DNA of 62,000 bases, from assembly GCA_963575745.1 (NCBI GenBank), contig CAUYUJ010015693.1, positions 279,432 to 341,431 on the forward strand, written 5' to 3'. Below are positions 43,752 through 54,045 of this stretch, piece after piece. Position 1 is the first letter of the stretch. Every line of letters begins with the position of its first letter. The stretch comes from Prorocentrum cordatum (taxonomy: Eukaryota; Sar; Dinophyceae; Prorocentrales; Prorocentraceae). The notes beneath the pieces were generated by a model. That model made no database searches. It was not told where the DNA came from and saw only the letters and a program-made list of their open reading frames with translations. Position numbers and translations under genes: made by a program.

Positions 43752-44963
43752 ATGGCACCAGTCGGTCGCAGAGATGAGCAGCGCACCAAGTGGTGTTGCA
43801 AGTGGTGCAAGGGACGAGATGGGAAGCCATTCGTCAACTACCCAGACAAGCTGGCCTGTCACTCGTGTGCTATGCCCAAGGCTGTGGCATTCAAAGGCAA
43901 GCCAGCGCCCAAGACAAATGTTCCGTCTACTCGGTCAGGGACCAAGCCGCCTGGCAGCGCAGGCGGGAAGCCTCTTGAGAAGCAGTTTCTGGCCATGTCC
44001 AACAAGGTCGCGCAGCTGGAGAAGGAACTCAAGAAAAAGCAGACGCAGCCAATCGCTGACGACGCGGGCGCGGATCGCACAGAGCCTGACCTGGTTGCAT
44101 GCAGCAAGGCTCGCATTGCAGAGTTGGACAGCCTCATCGCGCATCTCAGCCTCACGAAGCCTCTGCCCCCTGAGATCGAGGCAGTGGTCGAAGGCTATCG
44201 CAAGGCGAGGGAGTCCCTCCGCGCACAGGTGTTCGAGGAGAAGCCTGTCCCCGTCAAGGTGCAGGAGCTGTCCGACAAGATCATTCGGTTGGACAAGCAG
44301 CAGCTGCGCTGGCAATCCAATATAAACGAGAAAAAGGCCAAGCTCAAGAAGCTCGAGGATGAGATCGCCGAGGGCGAGGACGCCATGGCCAAGTTGCGTG
44401 CTCAACTGGTGGCTATGCACGCTGAGCGTGCCCAGTTGTGCAGTGTGCTTCCTGATCCGCATCCGGAGCCTCCTGATGATGGTGCTGGTGATCGCTACAC
44501 GCTCTCTAAGATGTGCCTGGTGCTGGAGCGCATGGGCCTGGCGCACTCGCTCTCATCGAAGGTGGAGGGCGTCGTGGCCGAGCTTCGAGAGGCGGAGCTG
44601 GCGGCGCAGCGCGCAAAGCAGCAGAGGCAGGAGGAGGCCGCGCGCGCCGCTGCCCTGGCAGGTGGCCAAGCGGCTGCTGCGGCCGCTGAGGGCGTGCCTG
44701 AGGCTGGTGCAGCTTCGGCCGCTGGTCCTGTTACATGTGGCCCTCCAGCCCCTGAGGACTCGCCCATGGACGACGAGGAGCTCGACAGCGCCATTACTGG
44801 GGAGCTCAAGGCTTTCCTCGAGGCCTGTGGGCTGGAGAAGCTTGCGGGCGGCACAGATGACGATGCTGAGCTGCGCGATGCTGTCAAGCGTTGCCTCAAG
44901 CCCCCATCTTGGCAGGAAGTCAAGCGCCGAAGGAAGGCGGCAGCTGGCACCGTGGATGCCTGA
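43752..44963 (+). CDS. LINE ORF1 protein (zinc finger plus coiled coil)
   Basis: 403 aa from the ATG at 43752; the frame extends upstream only with TTG. An N-terminal CxxC...CxxC finger (WCCKWCKGRDGK, then LACHSC, about 43788-43866) is followed by a basic linker. Two helical coiled-coil stretches come next (VAQLEKELKKKQ and INEKKAKLKKLEDEIAEGED), then an Ala-rich acidic C-terminus. This is the general plan of LINE ORF1 RNA chaperones, which coat the element RNA. The stop TGA (44961-44963) overlaps the ATG of ORF2 (ATGCCTGA, 44956), suggesting coupled termination-reinitiation. The frame is intact, unlike ORF2. Confidence 0.75.
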   Translation: MAPVGRRDEQRTKWCCKWCKGRDGKPFVNYPDKLACHSCAMPKAVAFKGKPAPKTNVPSTRSGTKPPGSAGGKPLEKQFLAMSNKVAQLEKELKKKQTQPIADDAGADRTEPDLVACSKARIAELDSLIAHLSLTKPLPPEIEAVVEGYRKARESLRAQVFEEKPVPVKVQELSDKIIRLDKQQLRWQSNINEKKAKLKKLEDEIAEGEDAMAKLRAQLVAMHAERAQLCSVLPDPHPEPPDDGAGDRYTLSKMCLVLERMGLAHSLSSKVEGVVAELREAELAAQRAKQQRQEEAARAAALAGGQAAAAAAEGVPEAGAASAAGPVTCGPPAPEDSPMDDEELDSAITGELKAFLEACGLEKLAGGTDDDAELRDAVKRCLKPPSWQEVKRRRKAAAGTVDA

Positions 44964-47900
44964 GACAGTCGCAATGATGATGAGTCCAGGTAGCCAGAAT
45001 CTCGTCAATAACCAGGCTGTGGAGCTTGGTTCGGAGGGCCAGTTCGAGCGTGTCCGCTCTGGTGCCAGCGCGCGCACCCCGTTTGCCCAGGGGGGAGGGC
45101 CTGGTGTATGCGAGGCCCACCGCGGTGGGGTGGCCGATGCCCTCGCACATGGAGTTGCTGCTGGCGGCCAAGTGAGGTGCTGCGATGCTCGCCCCATCGC
45201 CCTCCCTGTAAGCCCGAGCGAGGGCCACGGCGGTGGGGTGGCCGATGCCCTCGCTCATGGGGTTGCTGCTGGCGGCCTGGTGAGGTGCTGCGATGCTCGC
45301 CCCATCGCCCTCCCTGTAAGCCCGAGCGAGGCCCACAGCGGTGGGGTGGCCGTTGCCCTCGCACAGGAAGCTCCCCATGGCGGCAGGGTGAGGTGCTGCG
45401 ACGCTCGCCCCGTCGCCCTCCCCATAAGCCCGAGCGAGGCCCACCGCGGTGGGGTGGTCGATGCCCTCGCACAGGAAGTTGCTGCTGGCGGCCTGGTGAG
45501 GTGCTGCGACGCTCGCCCCGTTGCCCTCCCTGTAAGACCGAGCGAGGCCCACCGCGGTGGGGTGGTCGATGCCCTCGCACACGGAGTTGCTGCTGGCGGC
45601 CTGGTGAGGTGCCGCGACGCTCGCCCCGTCGCCCTCCCTGTAAGTCCGAGCGAGGCCCACCGCGGTGGGGCGGCCGATGCCCTCGCACACGGAGCTGCTG
45701 CTGGCGGCCTGGTGAGGTGCTGTGACGCTCGCCCCGTCGCCCTCCCTGTAAGCCCGAGCGAGGCCCACCGTGGTGGGGTGGCCGATGCCCTCGCACAGGG
45801 AGTCGTTGCTGGCGGCCTTAAGAGGCGCGGCAACGCGCGCCCCGTCGCCCACCCTGTAAGCCCGAGCAGGGCCCACCGCAGGGAGGTAGCCGATGCCCTT
45901 GCATATGAGGTTGCCGAAGGAGGCCTGGGAAGGTGCTGCGATGCTCGCCCCACCACCATCCCTGTAAGCACGAGCGAGGCCCACGCTGGCGGGGCGGCCG
46001 CTGCCCTTGCACATGGAGTTGCTGAAGGCAGCACGGAGAGGTGCTGCGATGCTTGCAGTGTTGAGGTGCACGATGGTGAGAAGTATAGCCAGGCTCCAGG
46101 GAGGAGTCCGCCACGGCGTCGACGACCTGCCCTGCCTGAGGACACACCGTGCGCAGTGGCGGACCACACGACACGGCCTGGGCTTCAGATTGTCACTGTC
46201 AATGCGAATTCGTACGGGACGCTGGTGCGGTATCTAAACACGGCGGACGCGGACATCGTGCTCGCCCAGGAGACACATGCGACCGACACCAAGCTCCCAG
46301 AGGTACAGGCTGATGCTCTGGATATGGGCTGGCGGGGACAATGGTTGGCGGCTACCCCTACCCTTGATGGAGGCTCGGAGGGGGGAGTGGCAGTTCTTGC
46401 ACGCACGTACATCCAGGTAACATCAGCACCTTTCCTCAAGGCAGGGGAAATTGTTCCAGGGCGTGCTGTTGCTGGTGTGGTGCACGCAGGACCCTCTGGC
46501 GGACTGGTTTGCGTCTCATTGTATCTGTTCACTAGAGAGGGCCGCACGCCACGCAACCTCGCTATCGTCTGGGAGGTCTGTAAATACGTTAAGAGGGTGT
46601 CTGACGCAGGGTACCCGTGGCTCATCGCTGGTGACTATAACATGACGCCCGGTGGGTTGCTAGAACACAACTGGCTGCACTTGGTGAAGGGAGTGTGTTG
46701 TGCTCCGTCCAGTCCCACCTGTGTGCAAACCCTTCCTGGGCGTGTACTGGACTATTTCATCCTCCATCGGTCCCTCACGGATGCGAAGGCGTTCTCCCTG
46801 GACGTGCTGGTGGATACGAGTCTTCGGCCTCACCAACCAGTCCAGCTACAACTGCCTCATGCCAAGCTAGCACTGAGGAGGCGAGTCCTGAAGCAGCCGA
46901 AGGCGTTTCCTCCCCTCAAGCCTGGATGTGCTCGCTACCCATGGTGTTGGGAGAAGGTCATCACGGAGGTGCAGCAGGTGCAGTGCGGTGGGCAGCTGGC
47001 CGCATTCTGGGACCTCATGCTCGATGGCATCGAATGGGAGCTTGCAAATCGACATGACCTTGTGGGTCGACAGAGAGCCGCTCACCTCGGGCGTGCAGGC
47101 CTCCCCCCCCTGTGTTGCGTAACATACCAGTTGCCTGGACACCTGCACGTCGGCGCGAGCGTTTTGGCAGGACCGCTTCTGCGTGGGCAGTAGCAGCGCG
47201 GTGGGCGAGGCACCTCAAGTCCGTTCGTCAGGTTTTGTTGCGGGACGTCGGTGTGCTGAATGCCATGGCAGGGAATGCCGAGGCCGACCCCAAGTTGCTA
47301 CAACGTTTGGGCCAACTCCAGCATGAGGCAGAGGTGTACACTCGCAAGATCCCGAGGCAACACCAGCTTCTCGATTTACTTGATGCCGAGACGCGCGCGT
47401 GTTTCGCCGCTGGCTTGGAAGGGATGGCGCTCGACACCTTCGAGGAGCAGGTGGACCGCATCAGTGCGACAAGCGACGTGCACAGCAATGCAGCAGAGGT
47501 GAAAGCCACGGCAGCTCGGCAAGAGTGGGCGAAGGCCTCTTTTCAAGGAGGTGCAGGGCTCGCCCACAGATTCACTAAGGTAAAGATGGAAGTGGAAGTG
47601 CCTACTGCTGGCAGCTCGTGCCAGCCCACTGCCCTGGCCGATGCTGAGCTCGATGTGTGGGCAGGTATTTGGCAGCATCATCAGCTCCGTGAGGTCGACC
47701 TCCCCGCAGGCGCCGAGAACTGGGATGACCTTGAGCCCGTCACGGTGGCCAAGCTGCTCGAGGTGCTGTATACTTTCCCCGCTAAGTCGGCAGTGGGGCA
47801 GATTGGCCTTCACTCCAGGCAGCTGGGCCAGTTGTCCGACATTGCCCTACTTGCAGTCTCGTTGGTCTTCACTCTTTGCGAGCAAAGGCTGCAGTGGCCG

Positions 47901-50900
47901 CCTGACAGGCCGGCTACGATACTCGTCCGCCTGCCCAAGGCCAGCGGGGGAACCCGACTGATTGGCCTGCTGAACTCCTTGCTGCGAGTCTGGAGCAGAG
48001 CGAGGCGCCCAATTTCCGCAGAGTGGAGTAAGACACATCGGAGTGCGCACAGCTGGGGCCCGGGGGCGGGCCGCAGCTCATCGGCATCTGCTTTCTGTTT
48101 GGCGCTGAATAACGAGATTGATGTGGCTCACGGGAAGAAAACGCTCACGCTGCTGGTCGACATTTGGAAATGTTCCGAGCTTATCGGCCCCAGCGTCCTG
48201 CTGCGAGAGGCCGCAGTAGTCGGTTACCCGTTGAGGATGGCCTGGGTGCTCATTCAGACTTATCGGCAGCCACGCACTCTGCGGGCGCACGGCAGCGAGT
48301 CGAAGTTCTTTGTTTCCGAGCAGGGCATCGTGGCAGGATGCTCACATGCGACGACAGTACTGGAGATCCTCCCCTATAGGGCCATGTGTAGGCTCTCGGC
48401 GATTTGCCCCAATGTGACGCCCCACCAGCTGGTGGACGACACTTCGCTGAGATGGAGTGGAGCTGAGGCGCAGTGTGCAGAGGAGGTGGCCCTGGCAGCC
48501 GACGAAGCACAGGAGGCGCTCAACCTTCGATTGCCAGTGCAGGTGAAGAAGCTGGGCTATGTCGCCTCGGACGCGGCCACGGAGCGCGCGGTACTGCGGG
48601 TCACCCAGCAGCGCCACATAGCACGCCAGCGCTGGATGCGTAACCTAGGGCATGAGCTCACGACGGTGCGGCCGTTACGGTTGCAGGAGCAGGCGCGGAT
48701 GCTCGCGCTGCGCTCTCGTGTACGACGGCTCCATATCCTCAAACGTGCTGTGGGGGTTCGACGGGTGGCACGGATCCAGAGCACAGGCCTCGCACCCTCG
48801 GTGTTTCACGGTGCGACTGCCATGGGCGTGGCTGAGCATGTTCTGAAGCCCGTGCGCACGCTTGCAGGTGCCTTAGCAGGCGTGAATGCGGCGGCATCTT
48901 TGACGACAGGCTTGGTGATGCAGCGTAACCCTCGATATGATCCCATCTTTGCTGCCACTTTGGAGCTGCCCTACCTCTACGCGTCGTGGCTGTGGGAGGC
49001 GAAGGTCTCCATCACGCAGCTCCAGCACGCTTGGGAGGTGACGGTGTCTCGCATGCAGAAGGCCGAGGCATGGTCCAAAGTCACGGGCCCACTCTCGGCA
49101 CGTGGATGACGCTTAGACGAGTTGGCTGGTCTACGAGATCGGCACATGAAGTTGTCACCGACGAGAACGTGTATTTCTCTCTTCTGGCGGTGGCACCTCG
49201 TGATTTCCGAGACCTACTGGAAGCTGGAGTGCAACGGTGGCAGATGCGGCGTGTACAGCAGCATCTCCCAGGCTACGGCGGCGAGGTCCTCTGGTATCGG
49301 GCAGTTCGTGCGTGCATCCATGGGCCTCGGGCTGTGCGAGACTCGGCGGAGCTGGGAGCTCTGCAGTGCCTGTGGACAGGGGCCATGTGGCCACGAGAGA
49401 GAAAGTTCCGCCATGGCTTTGTTTCGTCGCCTAATTGTCTTGCTTGCTCGGCCATGGGACCCGAGACACTCGGGCATCGTTGGCTCGACTGCCCCCGCGC
49501 TGCTTGAACGCACCGAGGCGGACTCGTTGGACGAGGATACGCGTGAGCACAAGCGTAGGGTCGCTACGCGGGAGCTGATGCGCAAGGAAGTGCTTGAGTC
49601 CGCGGATCCCGCGTTCTTTGATTCGGTCCAGCACGCTTTCGCGATGCCGCTGGTCCCACCTAGCTCTGAGAGGCCCGACAGAACTCCTGAGCATTTTTTT
49701 TGAATGGGGTGATCCTGAGGTTCCCCGGGAAGGCACGGTCTACACGGATGAGGCTGGCCAGGGTATGCAAGTTCCCGGGGTTGCGCGGTGTGCCTGGGCG
49801 ATTGTCCAGCTGGATTCCCAGGGCCGCCCGTCCAAGGCCAGGCTTGGAAGCCTCCCAGGGATCCAGTCGGTGCCCAGAGCTGCAAGGTATGCAGGATACC
49901 AGGCCATTCTCGCTTCGCGATGTGTAACTAGAATCGTAAGTGATCACCTTTCCTTGGTCCAAGAGGGCGAGCGCTGGAGCGAGAGCGAGGTTTCGGCCGC
50001 CGCTCGCCACGCTGAGATTTGGCGAGCCATAAGGGCCACGGTTGAGCGGCAGGCCCGACCCCCGCCCCGCTTTGCCTGGACCCCGTCTCACAAAACGGCC
50101 GAAGAGGCGCTTAGTCGGGGGGTGGGGGTGATGGCCTGGCTGGGGAACGCGTGGGCGGATTTCTTTGCCACTGTGGCGTTGCACGTTGTCACGATTAGCC
50201 CCAATTTCGGTAAAGGCCTGGCACTGCGCCTCGCTGAAGCTGTCAATCGTGCCAGGTTTGTAGCTTGGGCTGGCAAGCGAGTGCTGAGCTCAGGACGGTG
50301 GGATGGCCCCAAGGACGAGCCCCGTGCACGAAAGCCCCCGCCAAAGCCGCCCAGCCTTGCCATTGTTTCTCATGATCTGGCGCCCGATGGAAAGGGTTTC
50401 GGGTGCAGGAATTATAATAGAGCAGGGTTTTTCGGAAGAGGCGATCCGCGGTCTGTTGACCCGCCCCTGTCAGCCTTCCACCCTGCTCCGAGTTCGTGCC
50501 GCGGCCCTTTTGGCGGTGCACAGCCCATCCAGAGCCGAGGAGAACACTGCTCCCCCCTCGTCTCAGGCTGCCCTTGCCCTGGGTCTGGCGGCCGCGGCAG
50601 CGTGCGCTGTGACTGCGCGTCGCGACGACTCCTGCGCGTCGCAGGGAAGGCCTGGACAAGGGCGTGAAGATAGCAGGGCTCCCCGACGTGAGGGCGGTGC
50701 CGCCCCTGGTGCGCGCTCTACCACGGCGAGAGATGGAGGCGGCGGGGGCCCGTCGTTGTCGTCGTCGGAGAGGCGGAGGAGGGATTCGTCCGAGGAGCGG
50801 CTAGCCGCGTGCACGGCTCGCCTCCTCAGAGCTGCAGAAGGCACACTTGCTACTCTTGTCTCCGTCGCCTCGCCTCCCACTCCTGCGCCACCCACGGGAG

Positions 50901-51409
50901 GATTGCTGGAGGCCCCCCTGGAAGAGCAGGACGCGGGCGTGTTGCGCGAGGGCGGCTCGACGTGCGAGGAGGCTAGGAGGGCGGGGAATCGTGCGATGCG
51001 TACTCGTGCGATGCGCCCTGCCGCTGGCCCCTCGCCTGCGACGGCGCCCGGAGCGACGCAGCCTGCGGCCGCTGCCCCCGCTGCCCTGCAGATGCAGGGC
51101 CAGGACTCCCGAGCTGCCGCCGCCGCTGCTATCGCCGCGGGGGCTGGTGGGCGTGGGGGGCGCGATGAGGAGTTCTCGAGTGTGCTTGGGCACGAGATCA
51201 TCCTGCGTCCGCCTTTCACGGTCTGTCAGAGATGTGGAGCGTATGCCAAGCGGCAAGGGCGGCTTTTGGGGGCCCCTTGCCTTGGCGCCCTCCCCGCCCC
51301 TGCGCTGTGTGCCAACCCAGCGGAGCGGGAACGGGCCAAGCGCCGCGACCGCCTGGTGGCGAAGCTCCACCCTGTGACGGGAGCCCCCCTCGCTACTGGT
51401 CGGGGTTAG
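44956..51409 (+). pseudogene. LINE ORF2 polyprotein, frameshifted
   Basis: It begins at ATG 44956 (or ATG 44974). After a 36-aa repeat region comes an AP-type endonuclease: IVTVNANS (about 46190), AQETHA (46264), GDYNM (46630), LDYFILH (46748) and HQPVQL (46832). At a C8 run (47103-47110) the frame shifts into the RT: LVRLPKASGGTRLI, LLVDIWKCSE (motif A, Asp kept), QGIVAGCSHATT (motif B) and LVDDTSL (motif C, about 48429). The frame shifts again near 49090. A zinc knuckle CLACSAMGPETLGHRWLDC (about 49438) follows, then shifts near 49500 and at a T8 run (49694-49701). RNase H comes next (VYTDEAG, SDH, GNAWADFF), with Gly where the second acidic residue is expected. A last shift precedes the C-terminal CQRCGAYA...C region ending at 51409. 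RT and endonuclease residues look intact; the frame does not. Confidence 0.8.
45112..46083 (+). repeat. 108-bp (36-aa) tandem repeat in ORF2, nine units
   Basis: Units start at 45112 and follow every 108 bp without a single indel. The consensus peptide contains GGVADALAHGVAAGG, RCCDARPVALPVSPS and a leading EAHR. The last two units are more diverged. The repeat lies between the ORF2 start and the endonuclease. Confidence 0.9.
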
Positions 51410-51667
51410 GCCCCAGGTCCTCAGGTCTTTGGCGAGGCCTGCAGGCTGTGCCTGCCTCTTTGGTGCGGTCTGGCGACCGTCTCTGTGCTCTGGCCCCCTT
51501 TTGGGTCTCTAGAGTTGCCCTGCAGGCTCGGCCTGCCCTTGCGCGCGGTCTGGGGACCGTGTACTGTGCTCTTGGAGCTTGGAGAGGCCCCAAGTGCCCT
51601 CGGCCCTAGTGGCCCGTCACAAGTACAGGGCCGTGTTCGACCTCGGACGCGGTCTCCTTGACGAGCG
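51410..51667 (+). other. LINE 3' region
   Basis: Two related segments (CAGGCTGTGCCTGCC...GGTCTGGCGACCGT and CAGGCTCGGCCTGCC...GGTCTGGGGACCGT) lie about 92 bp apart and can form small hairpins. They may be the 3' RNA structure recognised by the RT. No poly(A) tract is seen. Confidence 0.5.
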
Positions 51668-51735
51668 ACACACACACACACATATATATGTATATATATA
51701 TATATGTATACACACATATCTGTACACAAACACAT
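51668..51735. repeat. (CA)n/(TA)n microsatellite at the LINE 3' side
   Basis: (AC)n at 51668-51682 is followed by an (AT)n tract to about 51711. It is the right-hand counterpart of the (CA)n at 43537-43556. Confidence 0.9.
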
Positions 51736-52149
51736 GAATACACGTATATGCATATGCCACTAGTGTCCCGCGGTCCCGCAGGCATGGGTGGCGCGAAGCC
51801 GACCCGACATGTTGCGAATTTCCTTCGCGCGCCATGTTCAGCGCAGCAGAATATCGACGACGAGAATGGCTTCCGCATCTGCCATCACTATCCGCGAGGA
51901 ATGGGAAACGAGCCCATGAAACCCGCACCCCCGCGCGGCCATCAACACGGAACAGAAGGGCCACCATCACGGGACCGCCCACTTGCGCACCCCAGGTCGT
52001 CTCAGGCGTTTCGGAGGTTATGCGGTTTGTCTTGTGCCAGATGCGGGCCGTGTTGGATTATTTTGGGCGTTTCGCAGTCTTTAGATATTCTTGGGGCTTC
52101 ACGGGTGCGTCGGCGAGTTCGGACCCTTCCCCTTGCTCCCCCCCCCTTA

Positions 52150-52266
52150 AGAATCTTGAACCATGGGGGCGGGGGGGGAACGGGGACGGGGACAGCCAAA
52201 CATCCCACACGCCTTGTCGCCCCTGACAAGCGGGGGTCTGTGGATGCACCCATCTTGATGGGCACG
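52150..52266 (+). repeat. Dispersed repeat pair, copy 1
   Basis: The order GAACCATGGGGG, G-rich run, CAAACATCCCACACGCC and GGGTCTGTGG...GGCACG is matched at 53931-54045 (GAACATGGGGG, G-rich run, CAAACATCACACACGCC, AGGGTCTGTCG...GGCACG). The second copy ends in a GCCGACCG/CGGTCGGC hairpin. Confidence 0.65.
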
Positions 52267-53930
52267 CCCAGCGTCCGTGTTTTCTTGTTTTGCCACCACG
52301 AGCTGCCCGCATCGCAACCCTACAGCGGGGCACGCGGCATACGATACCAGCCCGCCAGCAGGTGCCCCGCGGATTGTTCGCATCCCTCAGCGGCCGTGGG
52401 GGCCCGCGGACGACCTGGGATGTCTCAGGAAGTCGAGCGATCGGCAGCGAATGTTCTCCTATGGCTCCCACAGCAAGGTTTCTCTCCGAGCGCATCTTCT
52501 GTGGGCTGTCCTGCTCTCTCCACCTCTGGACGGACGACGAACGACGCCAACCCACCCGCGGCCCTCCGTGTTGCGCTACGGCTCGTCGGGAGTCGTGGCG
52601 CATACTACGCAACAAATCCACGCCAGATCTGCTGGTATACGCTAAGCCCCGTGGGGCCGTAGGTGGGGTGGTGTCGTTTGTTTCCTGGTCCACATCCCTC
52701 CGTCCGTTCGTTCTAAAATTCGTGCACGCAGGATGTGACGCCCTGTACGGGCCAGCAGGGATCATTTCCGTCTCGTCTGCCCGACGAGTGGTCTCTCCAC
52801 GTTGCTTCCGCTGAGTTCCCTACCCGACTCCTGATTCCTCTCCCCCAGCATGATATGCTGGAGTCAGCAAGCATACCGAACATTCACCCAAACGACCTTG
52901 GAGCGGCGCAACGGTTGTCAGCTCACCAGACGCCCTCAACTTACTTCCATAGCGGCTCTGGCGAGTCGACTTGGCGTTGAAAGAGCTGGCCGCGTTGTTA
53001 TACGCCGCTGCTTCACCATACTGATTGATTCCATTGGTCCAAGTCCGCAGGATGCCCGGGAGCTTAAGAAGGTGGTATCTCAAGGCAGCATTTGCTGTGC
53101 TCCTTGGCAATACAAGCGCAATGATGCCGTTCCTGTCTGGTTGTTCTGCGATCACTGCGCGCGCAAGGCGGGCGTACCTCTCAGAGGCTTGGGCCGTTTC
53201 GCCGACCGCCGCGGGAGGCGAAGGTGGGAGGGGGGGAGGGAGGAGGAGGGGGGGGGAGGAGGATGACAGCGACGTTGCTGAGAATGAGGAGAGGGACCCG
53301 GATGAAAAGGATTCGGAAGACGCGAAGGAGGAGGTTGATGAGGCCATTTTGAGGCCGATGTGGGGTTTTCTTCGGGCTGCCTTGGGGGCATTTGGGGGGC
53401 CACAGCCTTCTAAGCGTCTCTTGGGGGTCTATGGCCGCTTTGGCGAAGTCTAGGGCAGTCTGAGGGCGGGGCCATCTAGGAACGGTCTTCGGATGTCTTG
53501 AAGCCGTCTTGGGCATGTCCAAGAGGGCAGTTGTGGGCCGTTGGGCCTTTTGACGGACAGCTTGGGAGGTCTTTGGGCTATCTTGCCTGGCGGCCTGCTG
53601 GGGCCCTATCGGACCCTCTCGGGGACACGTGGGCTTGAGCAAATAGTGCTGGAGCACAGCAAAGAAGTGATATGTTGCATAGGGCGGTTTGTCGCATGTT
53701 GATGTCTTGGGCTCCCTTGTCGGAGGCCCTGGAACCAGACTGAGACACATCATCATGTCAGGGAAGGAATTGTGCGCCGTGTTCGGCTGTTCTGGAGGAT
53801 CTCTTGGCGCATGTGGGGCTACATGGGAGCCATGTAGGGCTCTTGTGGGCGGCTCGGCGGCCTCTTCAGCATTCTGGAAGCCCGACCTCAAAACCACCCA
53901 GCCCGCCACCCCTCCTCCCCCAGACTGACT

Positions 53931-54045
53931 TTTTGGAACATGGGGGAGGGGCAGGGGGAGGGGAACATGCAAACATCACACACGCCCTGCCACCTGGGGC
54001 AGGCAAGGGTCTGTCGCGCATGCCGACCGTCATGCACGGTCGGCA
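53931..54045 (+). repeat. Dispersed repeat pair, copy 2
   Basis: This is the partner of 52150-52266, in the same orientation and diverged. It ends with the perfect hairpin arms GCCGACCGT and ACGGTCGGC around CATGC. Confidence 0.65.

Larger units (their letters stand above)
43557..51667 (+). mobile_element. SL-capped LINE-type non-LTR retrotransposon
   Basis: About 8.1 kb. Order: spliced leader, 173-nt 5' leader, ORF1, ORF2 (endonuclease, RT, zinc knuckle, RNase H, C-terminal cysteine motif) and a 3' region with two related GCAGGCTNNGCCTGCC...GGTCTGGNGACCGT segments (about 51437-51565). The left edge abuts (CA)n and the right side reaches (CA)n at about 51668-51682, consistent with insertion into a CA microsatellite. 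The 3' edge is inferred. Frameshifts in ORF2 make this copy inactive unless they are sequencing errors in homopolymers. Confidence 0.8.

Noticed and set aside
45005-46169. Minus-strand ORFs (415, 304, 263 aa) over the LINE
   Set aside because: They are antisense shadows of the 108-bp repeat in ORF2; the + frame connects to the endonuclease domain.
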